Part shown: in pieces, positions 17,995-26,170 of the stretch
Numbering within the stretch: the stretch's first letter is position 1
Layout of the letters: every line of letters starts with the position of its first letter
Source: Nostoc indistinguendum CM1-VF10
Lineage (GTDB): Bacteria; Cyanobacteriota; Cyanobacteriia; Cyanobacteriales; Nostocaceae
Assembly (NCBI GenBank): GCA_019359215.1
Contig: JAHHHS010000027.1
Span: 16,224 to 80,223 of the forward strand
Direction: 5' to 3'
DNA: 64,000 bases
Made by a program: the position numbers and the translations under genes
The notes under the pieces: generated by a model
What the model saw: only the letters and a program-made list of their open reading frames with translations
Databases searched by the model: none
Told to the model about the DNA's origin: nothing

Positions 17995-18711
17995 ATGAAC
18001 ATTCAAAAAGATCAAGAATTTAATTCAACAGGTGAAACTCGGATTATTGAAAGTTTGATAGCAGATAAAAGTATAGTTTTTGATGTTGGATCTAATCTAG
18101 GGAATTGGAGTAAAACAGTTTTAGAAAAGCATGAGCAAGTTCAAATACATTTATTTGAACCTGTACCCGATAACTATAAAGAACTGAATAATAACTTAGC
18201 AGAATGGTTAGAAATAGAAAATGTACACTCAAATCAAGTTGCCGTAGCTAACCACGAAAATACACAAACTTTTTACTACTATGAAGATAACCCGGCATGG
18301 AGTACCTTTTATCGCCGTTTCGATGTAGAAAAACAATATAGCCTTAAACCACCTATTGAGTTATCAGTAGTGACGACAACTATTGATAAATACTGTCAGC
18401 AGCTACAAATCAACAGAATTAACTTTTTAAAAATTGATACTGAAGGAGGAGAGTTAAATGTCCTTTATGGAGCAAAAGAATCACTAAGAAAAGGAAAAAT
18501 TGACTATATACACTTTGAATATGGCGGTACATTTCAAGATTCTAATATTACTTTAAAACAAGTTTTTCACTATTTACAAACTTTTAGATATTTTCTCTTA
18601 AAAATAGAAGCAGAAAATTTAATCTACATACCAGAGTTTTTACTGGAATATGAAAATTTTGAATATAGCAATTATCTAGCAGTTAACGAACGCTTTAAAT
18701 CAACTATTTAA
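17995..18711 (+). CDS. FkbM-family SAM-dependent methyltransferase
   Basis: The intact 238-residue protein has the SAM-binding motif VFDVGSNLGNWSK (about 28-40), the acidic ribose-binding HLFEPVPDNY, and the FkbM signature INFLKIDTEGGELNVLYGA (about 140-160). Members methylate hydroxyls of sugars or secondary metabolites. Its neighbours are remnants of further glycan-modifying genes, so it probably served surface-polysaccharide synthesis. The region is AT-rich compared with the housekeeping genes, which fits horizontally acquired glycan loci. Confidence 0.88.
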   Translation: MNIQKDQEFNSTGETRIIESLIADKSIVFDVGSNLGNWSKTVLEKHEQVQIHLFEPVPDNYKELNNNLAEWLEIENVHSNQVAVANHENTQTFYYYEDNPAWSTFYRRFDVEKQYSLKPPIELSVVTTTIDKYCQQLQINRINFLKIDTEGGELNVLYGAKESLRKGKIDYIHFEYGGTFQDSNITLKQVFHYLQTFRYFLLKIEAENLIYIPEFLLEYENFEYSNYLAVNERFKSTI

Positions 18712-18726
18712 GGACAAACGCCTCAG

Positions 18727-19628
18727 ATGCTTCCCTTAGCAGAACTTTGTGCCAGTAATTCTATAAAACCTAGAGGTGTGATTCATATTGGAGCGCATGA
18801 AGGACAAGAATTGAGTGATTATTTAGCAATGGGTATAGAAAAAATACTTTATATTGAAGCTAACCCAATTGTATTTGAAAGATTACAAAATAAAGTAGCA
18901 AATTATCCTAATGTTCAAGCAATATGTTGTGCCATTAGTAACGAGAATGGTATCGTTAGCTTACATATAACTTCAATGGATTAAAAATATATGCCCAAGA
19001 ACATAATCTGAGAGTAGAAACACCATCCTGGATAGGACAAACTCTGTTTGGGCATAATGAGCCGCCTATTTCCCAAGTACTACCAGGATTTCTAGAAATA
19101 ACCAATAGTATTAAGGATGCAATCATCCCCAATACAGAGCAAGTTTTTAAAAATGTTGATTTTTGGGGATATTTTCAATACAACACTAGATACTATGCTC
19201 CTCATAAAGAATATTTTCGTTCCTTATTTGAACCAGTAACAGAAATTAAAACGGAAGTTGAGCAAGGTTTTCAAAAGCTTTGTAAAAAGGGAAAAACAGC
19301 TTATATTTTTGTAGATGGAGATCATTCTTATGAAGGTGTGAAAAGAGATATTATTAATTACTATCCCTTACTTGCTCCTGATGGCTTAATGATTTTTCAT
19401 GATTATTTACCTCCTCTGGATGAGCAAAATAGCTCCTCAATCCTTTTTCATCATGGAGGAAATGAGCCTGGTATTAGACAGGCTTGCCAAGAATTAATGG
19501 AAAATACTTATCATTGCAAAATTATCGAAGTACCTTTGTTGTATCCTGATGATCCGACTCAAACTCAAGCCTGTTTACCGATTATTCCGGGCTCTTCAGT
19601 TCTTTTTATGGAGTCGAATAATAAATAA
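18727..19628 (+). pseudogene. Chimeric wreck: FkbM front + glycosyltransferase-like middle + methyltransferase tail
   Basis: Residues 1-85 from ATG 18727 are an FkbM start (RGVIHIGAHEGQELSDYL, ILYIEANPIVFERL) that stops at 18984. From 18978 another frame is open to 19628. Its first part (GLKIYAQEHNLRVETPSWIG, NVDFWGYFQYNTRYYAPHKE) resembles the front of fucosyltransferase-like proteins; this match is from memory and moderate. From about 19280 (YIFVDGDHSYEGVKRDI, GLMIFHDYLPP) it is the tail of a Methyltransf_24-type SAM enzyme. Three genes were thus joined by deletions. The last 12 codons are supplied by the mobile element at 19590; without it the frame would end at 19787. Confidence 0.75.
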
Positions 19629-19734
19629 AACCTAATCAGAGCCTATATTCCTTGCTATGACTGGATTTTAAATTTTTGAACCTTTCTATAAAATGGCTAT
19701 TTTAATGCCATACCATAAAACCAACGCAAGAGCC
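19590..19734. mobile_element. 145-bp MITE-like element, copy 1
   Basis: The element begins GGCTCTTCAG and ends GCAAGAGCC, giving GGCTCTT/AAGAGCC terminal inverted repeats. It is flanked on both sides by TTATTCCG (19582-19589 and 19735-19742), a perfect 8-bp target duplication. All 145 bases equal copy 2 at 56860-57004. It is too short for a transposase and must be moved in trans. It is inserted near the end of the methyltransferase fragment. I cannot name the parent family; 8-bp duplications occur in several IS families, including IS6 and IS66. Confidence 0.93.
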
Positions 19735-19808
19735 TTATTCCGGGAGTATTCTCTTCTCTGAAAATATATTGTAAACCCAGTAATTAAATTAAACATTCCA
19801 ATAATTCA

Positions 19809-20414
19809 ATGATTAAAGTTTTACACATTATTGACTTTCTTTGTCTCGGTGGTGCTGCTCGTTCAATGATTGCCATTTCTAAATATTCATCCCGTTTAGA
19901 TGAGCAGTTTCAACATCAAGTTATATCCCTTAAAGAAGCTGATACTAGTGCAGTGGAATTAGCAGAATTAGAAGGGATAAAATTTATCGATCCAGTTGAT
20001 GTAATTGCTCGTAACCAATTAATTGCTGAAGCTGATTTAGTGCATCTTCACTACTGGAATAATCCTCAAATGTTCTCCTTTCTGCATTCAGAATTACCGC
20101 CTATAAGGTTAATTATCTGGTTTCATGTTTCAGGAGATAGCGCCCCGCAGGTGATTACTCGTGATTTAATTAATTATTCTGACTTTGCTATTCCTTGTAA
20201 TCCTCATTCTTATGACTTACCCGTTGTCCGACAATTAGCACCAGACATAAGACAAAAAAAAGTTGGCATGATTTACGATGCGGCTGATTTTGAAAGAGTT
20301 CAAAATATTCAACCAAAACCTCATGATACTTTTAATGTCGGCTATATGGGAGCTTTAGCTTTTAGCAAAATGCACTCTGAATATATCTCTATGAGTGCTA
20401 AAGCTAAGTTGTAG
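19809..20414 (+). pseudogene. Glycosyltransferase family 4-like, C-terminally truncated
   Basis: The frame encodes the N-terminal Rossmann half of a GT4 enzyme (VLHIIDFLCLGGAARSMIAI, ADLVHLHYWNNPQM, FAIPCNPHSYDLPVV) up to NVGYMGALAFSKMHSEYI. It then ends abruptly after a few unrelated residues, about 201 in total where around 380 is usual. The nucleotide-sugar-binding C-terminal half is missing. The break at about 20400 coincides with the broken end of the convergent methyltransferase, so one deletion removed both 3' ends. Confidence 0.8.
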
Positions 20415-21045
20415 CCTTGAGTTGAACATTATCCTTCAAAGCTTTCATCGTTTCTACTACAATTTCTATTTCTAGGTCTTCTGGATTCTCGTCCATCAGA
20501 CCCATCATTGTGAAGACTTTTTGAGCACGGAAAAAATTAAATCTCTGGATTGAGCTATGTAGATTACCACGAATAATACCATCAGGCTTTAAAACTGATT
20601 TCATTGATTGCAAGGCAACAGTTAAATCAGGGAAAAGATACAGAAGCTCATCACAATTAATATAATCAAATTGGTAATCTAGCTCTGGTAATTCCTCAAT
20701 TGGCAAAACATGAAACTCTGCATTATCAAATCCATGATGTTCCAAACGCTTTCGCGCTAATTTAACCGATTCTTCTGAGATATCAATTCCAACAATCTTT
20801 GCCCCTGGATTAGCTTCTGCCAAAATTAGTGATTTATAGCCAGTACCGCATCCAGCATCTAAAATTACTTTGCCTTTGGTTTCTATAACTTTTTGATTCC
20901 TGAAATAATAAGGTGTAACTAAGTTATGAATGTAGAGGAAATTAATATCATCTTTAGGAGATTTATCAAGAGGGATTTTTGGATAAGGATAAGCGTCAAA
21001 TTGCTGACGAATTTTATCTAGTAAATTAGATGCTGGACTAATCAT
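20404..21045 (-). pseudogene. Class I SAM methyltransferase, C-terminally truncated
   Basis: From ATG 21045 the 213 residues include a complete SAM-binding core (VILDAGCGTGYKSLILAE, KIVGIDISEESVKLA, FDYINCDELLYLFPD, LKPDGIIRGNLHSS). The frame stops at 20404 soon after DNVQLKATT, where related proteins, as I recall them, continue for well over 100 residues. The stop lies at the junction shared with the truncated glycosyltransferase. The catalytic core is kept, so residual activity cannot be excluded. Confidence 0.72.
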
Positions 21046-21244
21046 TGATTGCTCTTATTACTAACTTTGTCTTGGTGTATTCCACAGCTATGCAAACTCA
21101 TTTTTGAGTTTTGACACACACGCGAATATTTTCTATGCTGCCCAAGCAACGTAGTACACCCAACCTTGAGTATTCCCAACTCTTGGGGATTTCTATCACA
21201 ATATTTATAGCGCTCTTTAAGTTAATACACTAGAGGATAAATAA

Positions 21245-21267
21245 GGGCACGGCAATGCCGTACCCCT
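21245..21267. repeat. Short palindromic interspersed repeat
   Basis: GGGCACGGCAATGCCGTACCCC can fold as a hairpin (GGCA/TGCC arms). A sister copy, GGGCATGGCAATGGCATGCCC, is at 42552-42572. The repeat is common in Nostoc intergenic DNA. Confidence 0.6.
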
Positions 21268-21292
21268 ACTCAATTTGAATTGTGAGAGTGCT

Positions 21293-21859
21293 TTATTCAA
21301 ATTCAGGTGACCACAGTTCTGATATCGCCATTTCCCAACCTGGTAGCAAGTCCGGTAATGTAAGTGTGTCTCCATTTTCCAACACCACTGGAGCTTGGTC
21401 TAATCGGTAAACCGTTGCTGTTAATTTGTCAGGGTCAATTAGTATGCCAACTACAGACCCAAGTCGCAAAAATAACTCAATCTTCTCTTCAAGCGGTTTA
21501 ATTCTGTCGCTTTTAGATTTAATCTCAACCATCAAGTCTGGAACTAACTCTACAAAGTCGCGCTTGGTCTTCTTCAGCCGATCAGCCCGAACAAATGACA
21601 CATCAGGCGATCGCACATTTCTTTTTTCCGAGTCGTCCTCTTCTATATTCGGTAGGATAAACCGTGTACCAGAACCAGTTACACGCCCTAGTTTGCGCGG
21701 CATGACCTAGGTATTTAAAAAGGTACTCAACCGAGCGCCAATTTCTTCTGACTCGTAATCTGATGGCGCAGAAACTACGATTTTTCCCTCTACCAGTTTC
21801 ATCTGCCATTCTGGATGCTCAGTGTGTAACTGCTCTAAATCGGTGATGGAGAGGAACAT
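21293..21859 (-). pseudogene. Uma2-family putative nuclease with an amber stop
   Basis: From ATG 21859 the frame reads MFLSITDLEQLHTEHPEWQM through LSTFLNT, meets TAG at 21709-21707, and continues in the same frame with VMPRKLGRVTGSGTRFILPN to 21293. Family members usually have Trp before VMP, so a TGG to TAG change is the simplest explanation. The PD-(D/E)XK core is otherwise whole (RSPDVSFVRADRL, VPDLMVEIKSKSD), 188 codons in total. ATG 21703 could restart a shortened protein. Confidence 0.82.
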
Positions 21860-22037
21860 AATACACCAAATAACGCTTTAATCTCTATCATACGTACCTC
21901 AACCCCCGAAAGATACAATGTATTGTATTCAAAGGAAAACGGCTCTATAGTTCGCCATTAGTAGCATCAATGAAAACAGATGTAATTTTTTATAAACTTA
22001 TCAATAATACATATATTAATTAGGAGCAATTGAAACC

Positions 22038-22211
22038 ATGTTTGATTTAGATGAATTTACAATTACTCGATTGTACAAGAACATCTGGGAAAAGAGTAGA
22101 TTGAAATTAGCCCCAAAACTTAGTGATCGAGGTATGAGTGTTCAAGAAATGGCAGAATTGCTAGAAATAGATATTGAAGTTATCAGGAAATATCTGCGAG
22201 AAAACTTTTAG
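22038..22211 (+). CDS. Small protein resembling the C-terminus of Rpn-family nucleases
   Basis: A 57-residue frame starts MFDLDEFTITRLYKNIWEKS and ends with a predicted helix-turn-helix-like tail (SVQEMAELLEIDIEVIRKYL). TTAGGAG lies about 15 bases before ATG, so it could be translated. The tail resembles the end of the Rpn pseudogene at 47694 (SIEQIAQALELNVEQVRQT). It may be a free-standing small protein or a stranded end of a lost gene. Confidence 0.45.
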   Translation: MFDLDEFTITRLYKNIWEKSRLKLAPKLSDRGMSVQEMAELLEIDIEVIRKYLRENF

Positions 22212-22244
22212 CGGTTAAGAGTATCTTTGACAAGTATTGAGCGC

Positions 22245-22320
22245 ATAGTACCGTAGGCATTTGGCGACGCCGAATAGCCCGTCGCAGACATCGCTTACCA
22301 TCTGGCGTAGCCAATCACAG
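22245..22320. repeat. REP-like interspersed repeat
   Basis: This contains words such as GGCGACGCCGAATAGCCCGTC and CATCTGGCGTAGCCAATC of the same family as the repeats at 31825-31872, 32710-32745 and 32850-32880. It lies upstream of the thioredoxin reductase gene. Confidence 0.55.
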
Positions 22321-22349
22321 TTTGTTATGCTATATTAAACGTAGTCGTT

Positions 22350-23738
22350 ATGAGTTCGTATATTTTCATGGCTAACACAACAACAGAAAACTTAGTAATT
22401 ATCGGTTCTGGCCCAGCAGGGTACACAGCAGCTATTTATGCTGGACGCGCTAACCTGAAACCCGTTGTATTTGAAGGTTTCCAAGCCGGGGGATTACCGG
22501 GTGGGCAATTAATGACAACGACGGAAGTTGAGAACTTTCCAGGGTTTCCCCAAGGGATTACCGGGCCGGAACTGATGGATCAGATGAAGGCGCAGGCAGA
22601 GCGCTGGGGGGCTGAACTATATACTGAAGATGTTATATCAGTTGACTTGAGTCAGCGTCCATTTACAGTGCGATCGCAAGAGAGAGAAATAAAAACCAAC
22701 AGCATCGTCATTGCTACGGGTGCGACAGCAAAGCGTTTGGGTTTACCCAATGAACATGAATTTTGGAGTCGGGGTATTTCCGCTTGTGCAATTTGCGATG
22801 GTGCAACACCAATTTTTCATGGCGCAGAATTGGCTGTAATTGGTGCTGGTGACTCGGCGGCGGAAGAGTCAATTTACCTCACCAAATACGGTTCTAAGGT
22901 AAATATGTTAGTACGTACCGATAAAATGCGGGCTTCTAAAGCCATGCAAGACCGCGTTTTGAACAACCCGAAAATCCAAGTGCATTGGAACACAGAAGCC
23001 GTGGATATCTTCGGTAACGGCCACATGGAAGGGGTGAAAGTCCGTAATACCAAGACTGGTGAAGAAAGCAAACTGCACGCTAAGGGTTTATTCTACGCCG
23101 TTGGTCACAGTCCCAACACCTCTTTATTCAAGGGGCAATTAGAACTGGATGAGGTGGGTTACGTTGTCACTAAGCCCGGTTCTGTACAAACCAGTGTAGA
23201 AGGCGTTTTTGCTGCTGGCGACGTACAAGATCATGAGTTTCGGCAAGCAATCACGGCTGCGGGTACTGGCTGTATGGCGGCGATGTTGGCAGAACGTTGG
23301 TTGTCATCCACTGGCTTGATTCAAGAATTCCATCAACAACCAGAAATAGCAGACAATGAATTAGAACATCAGCCAGCCAAAAAGACTGAAGCTGAGGAAG
23401 AAGCTGGATTTAATTTGGATGCGACGCGCCATGAGGGAGGTTATGCTTTACGGAAATTGTTCCATGAAAGCGATCGCTTGCTCCTTGTTAAATACGTCTC
23501 TCCTGGTTGTGGCCCTTGCCATACCCTGAAGCCGATTTTAAACAAAGTGGTGGATGAATTTGACAGCAAAATTCACTTTGTGGAAATTGACATCGACAAA
23601 GACCGAGATATTGCTGAAAATGCTGGTGTCACAGGAACGCCAACGGTTCAATTGTTCAAAGAGAAGGAACTGGTGAAGGAAGTCAAAGGTGTGAAGCAAA
23701 AGAGCGAATACCGCCAGTTGATTGAAAGTAATCTTTGA
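22350..23738 (+). CDS. trxB: NADPH thioredoxin reductase with fused thioredoxin domain (NTRC)
   Basis: The 462-residue protein joins a thioredoxin reductase (1-320) to a thioredoxin (about 360-462). FAD site IIGSGPAGYTAAIYAG, redox pair CAIC in ISACAICDG, NADPH site VIGAGDSAAEESIYL and second FAD site AAGDVQD are present. The thioredoxin active site is CGPC. NTRC passes electrons from NADPH to 2-Cys peroxiredoxin and other targets in oxygenic phototrophs. An in-frame ATG at 22368 (MANTTTENLV) is an equally possible start, six residues in. The gene stands alone and is intact. Confidence 0.94.
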   Translation: MSSYIFMANTTTENLVIIGSGPAGYTAAIYAGRANLKPVVFEGFQAGGLPGGQLMTTTEVENFPGFPQGITGPELMDQMKAQAERWGAELYTEDVISVDLSQRPFTVRSQEREIKTNSIVIATGATAKRLGLPNEHEFWSRGISACAICDGATPIFHGAELAVIGAGDSAAEESIYLTKYGSKVNMLVRTDKMRASKAMQDRVLNNPKIQVHWNTEAVDIFGNGHMEGVKVRNTKTGEESKLHAKGLFYAVGHSPNTSLFKGQLELDEVGYVVTKPGSVQTSVEGVFAAGDVQDHEFRQAITAAGTGCMAAMLAERWLSSTGLIQEFHQQPEIADNELEHQPAKKTEAEEEAGFNLDATRHEGGYALRKLFHESDRLLLVKYVSPGCGPCHTLKPILNKVVDEFDSKIHFVEIDIDKDRDIAENAGVTGTPTVQLFKEKELVKEVKGVKQKSEYRQLIESNL

Positions 23739-23811
23739 GATAGTGGGTATTGGGGACTATGGAAGACTCTGCCCAGTATCCAATACTCGCTTAAGTGATA
23801 GTCAAAATAAG

Positions 23812-24147
23812 TTAGGCAATAGCATATCCTGTGTGTTGCCTAACATTTTGTGGGTGAAATCCTAAGACAATTTTCTCTTTAGGAATTCCTGCTGCTACTA
23901 ATTCGTAGGTAACACCATCTTCTGTGTCATCCCGTTGCACCCAAATTTTGCTATCAATAATATCAAGATGAACTAAGCAACCGTGAATTCGCTTAACACC
24001 ATCCCAGCCTAGCGTTATTAACAAATAAGTATCATTTTCGCTATCAAAGACTGCTTTACATTCAATAGCTGCGTGGGAATAAGGAATTTGTGTGTAGGGT
24101 ACTAATACCTCTTTGATGATACGTCGATAATTATCTAAGGTATCCAT
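23812..24147 (-). CDS. xisI: XisI-type excision-controlling factor
   Basis: The 111-residue protein (MDTLDNYRRIIKEVLVPYTQ, WVQRDDTEDGVTYELVAAGI, KIVLGFHPQNVRQHTGYAI) is a clear XisI. In Anabaena XisH and XisI are needed with the recombinase XisF to excise the fdxN element from heterocyst DNA, but most genomes carry several xisHI pairs away from that element with unknown roles. It overlaps the end of xisH by 13 bp, the usual arrangement. Here xisH is broken, so its partner is probably lost. Confidence 0.9.
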   Translation of the reverse strand: MDTLDNYRRIIKEVLVPYTQIPYSHAAIECKAVFDSENDTYLLITLGWDGVKRIHGCLVHLDIIDSKIWVQRDDTEDGVTYELVAAGIPKEKIVLGFHPQNVRQHTGYAIA

Positions 24148-24551
24148 TGAATAATCCTCTCACTTTCTGGATTAAAAACGAGTAATTTGAGATTCTCAGT
24201 TTCTATTAAAAGTTTACCAATTGGTTCTTCAAACAAAGCTGTAAATACACTATCGCGCACTGCCAAATATAATGTTCTTTCTGGTTCGAGGCGATGGATA
24301 ACAGCACGATACATGATAAATCCCCCAATAGCATCTTTAAGGTCTGCCATTTCTGAGGGACTGACAAAACTTTTAATTTCTACAGCTATTTTTTTACTTC
24401 CTTGTTCTGCGGCTAAGAGTTGCTTGGCTCCTTAATCTACATACATATCTTTGTGGCCCCACTTTAAATGTAAGGGGTCATCTGTAATTATCCAGCCTTC
24501 TTTAACTAAGGCATTCTTAACAGCGTCATGATAAATATCTCTTGCAGGCAT
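24135..24551 (-). pseudogene. xisH: XisH-type factor interrupted by an ochre stop
   Basis: From ATG 24551 the frame reads MPARDIYHDAVKNALVKEGW … WGHKDMYVD, then TAA at 24434-24432, then GAKQLLAAEQGSKKIAVEIK … to the stop at 24135. The total of 138 codons equals the usual XisH length. Family members have Leu (TTA) where TAA stands, so one base change explains it. The nuclease-like core (AVEIKSF) lies after the stop. A restart at ATG 24350 would yield only 71 residues. Confidence 0.87.
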
Positions 24552-24850
24552 ATCAAAGTATATTAAAATCCAATACGCTTGGGTTAAGGGCTAATTGTAC
24601 AAAATTGTGGGTTTTCGAGACGCTATAAATCGCCGTCTCTACAAGTGTTTTGGTCTTATCTGAACTGTATTGTATTAAAATTTTTCTTTACTTGTAATCA
24701 TTTACCTTTGTGGTAACACTTGGCTAGTAATTTATCTCCACCAAAAATAAGGCATAATCTCACCTCTAACTCAGTCTAGCTCTGTATCCACCGCGAAACA
24801 GTTAGACTTTTATTCACGATGTTTACGCAATCCCCTATCTGATATGTAAA

Positions 24851-25786
24851 ATGGTCAGCGTATCAAGCTTTGATCCAGGCGATCGCTTTATGGCCATTAC
24901 AAAACGGCGACTACCGACATTTTTACAGTTTGGCAAAAGTCTCAATCTTTCCCAAAAACTCATGCTCATCGGGTTAGCCATTACCCTATTTTTCATCTTC
25001 CTGGCATTCTTCGCTCCCGTATTCCAGGCTTGGGGATGGCTGCAAAACCCCAAAGATTTTCTCTCTAATCCAATTCACGAGCCACCCTCAGCTAAACATT
25101 GGTTTGGTACTAGTCGTTTGGGTTATGATGTGTTCTCCCGCACGCTGTTCGGCGCTCAAGCTGCTTTGCAGGTGGTGATTTTGGCAACAGCGCTGAGTAT
25201 GATTATCGGTGTGCCTTTGGGGATGTTGAGTGGTTATCTCGGCGGTAAATTGGATAAAGTGTTGCTGTTTATTATGGATAGCATCTACACTCTACCGGGG
25301 CTACTGCTATCTGTGACACTGGCGTTTGTAGTGGGGCGTGGAATATTAAATGCAGCGATCGCTATTAGCATTGCCTACATCCCCCAATATTACCGCGTTG
25401 TTCGCAACCACACCGTGAGCGTGAAAACTGAAGTGTTCATCGAAGCTGCTCAAGCAATGGGCGCTTCTACTTGGGTTGTGCTTTCTCGTTATCTATTTTT
25501 CAACGTCATTCAAAGCGTACCCGTCCTATTTACACTCAACGCTGCTGATGCAATTTTGGTGTTGGGCGGTTTGGGTTTTTTGGGGCTAGGACTTCCCGAA
25601 GAAGTGCCAGAATGGGGACATGATTTAAAACAAGCCTTAGAAGCTCTACCTACTGGCATTTGGTGGACTACACTTTTCCCTGGTTTAACCATGACATTCA
25701 TGGTGGTAGGGTTATCACTACTTGGTGAAGGGTTAAATGAATTTGTCAATCCCCGTTTACGAAGAGAAAATAGAATCCGAAAGTAG
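24851..25786 (+). CDS. Dipeptide/oligopeptide-type ABC transporter permease (DppC-like)
   Basis: The 311-residue inner-membrane protein has about six helices. The N-terminal OppC domain (LMLIGLAITLFFIFLAFFAP) is followed by the conserved HWFGTSRLGYDVFSR segment and the transmembrane core with the EAA loop (FIEAAQAMGAS) that docks the ATPase. The end (LSLLGEGLNEFVNPRLR) is typical of DppC. No binding protein, DppB or ATPase gene is nearby, as often in cyanobacteria. The in-frame ATG 24890 (MAITKRRL) is an alternative start. Confidence 0.88.
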   Translation: MVSVSSFDPGDRFMAITKRRLPTFLQFGKSLNLSQKLMLIGLAITLFFIFLAFFAPVFQAWGWLQNPKDFLSNPIHEPPSAKHWFGTSRLGYDVFSRTLFGAQAALQVVILATALSMIIGVPLGMLSGYLGGKLDKVLLFIMDSIYTLPGLLLSVTLAFVVGRGILNAAIAISIAYIPQYYRVVRNHTVSVKTEVFIEAAQAMGASTWVVLSRYLFFNVIQSVPVLFTLNAADAILVLGGLGFLGLGLPEEVPEWGHDLKQALEALPTGIWWTTLFPGLTMTFMVVGLSLLGEGLNEFVNPRLRRENRIRK

Positions 25787-25862
25787 TCATTGGTCATTGG
25801 TCATTAGTTTTGGACAAAGGACAAAGGACAAATGACAATTGACAAATAAACAATAGAGAGAT
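25787..25862. repeat. Heptamer repeats in inverted arrangement
   Basis: GTCATTG/GGTCATT heptamers are followed by GGACAAA and AATGACA heptamers, which are their reverse complement in part. They could fold into a loose hairpin after the permease gene. Confidence 0.65.
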
Positions 25863-25866
25863 TTGT

Positions 25867-26073
25867 ATGAAAGATAATCTAACGTTAATTGCCGCCGCTA
25901 CTGGCGGATTTATCCTTTCTGTTGCCCTTGCTGGCATTTTAAGAGGTGCGCCAGTTACAGGTTGGCATGAGCAATCGAGTTTCCGTACCACGAATTTTGC
26001 TAATTTACAGAAATCGGAGTTGAAAGCCGCGCGTCTTCTCCCAAGCAAAGACGCTGCAAGAGATCGGGGATGA
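25867..26073 (+). CDS. Small single-helix membrane protein, unknown function
   Basis: The 68-residue protein has one helix at about 5-26 (LTLIAAATGGFILSVALAGI) and a polar tail (SSFRTTNFANLQKSELKAAR). ATG 25867 follows AGAGAGATTTGT, a plausible ribosome site. Clean composition and position suggest a real gene. I do not recognise a named family. Confidence 0.6.
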   Translation: MKDNLTLIAAATGGFILSVALAGILRGAPVTGWHEQSSFRTTNFANLQKSELKAARLLPSKDAARDRG

Positions 26074-26131
26074 AAACTACTCGCACCCAATAATAGGGAA
26101 TAGAGAATAGCTGTTCACCAATTACCAATGC

Positions 26132-26170
26132 CCAATGACAAATGACAAATGACAAATGACAAATGACAAA
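26132..26170. repeat. AAATGAC heptamer array covering the ROK start codon
   Basis: Five consecutive units of AAATGAC (first one slightly altered) run from about 26134 to 26168. The start codon at 26156 is inside unit four. Because the unit is 7 bp, each possible ATG is in a different frame, so only this one reads into the kinase. Confidence 0.8.
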
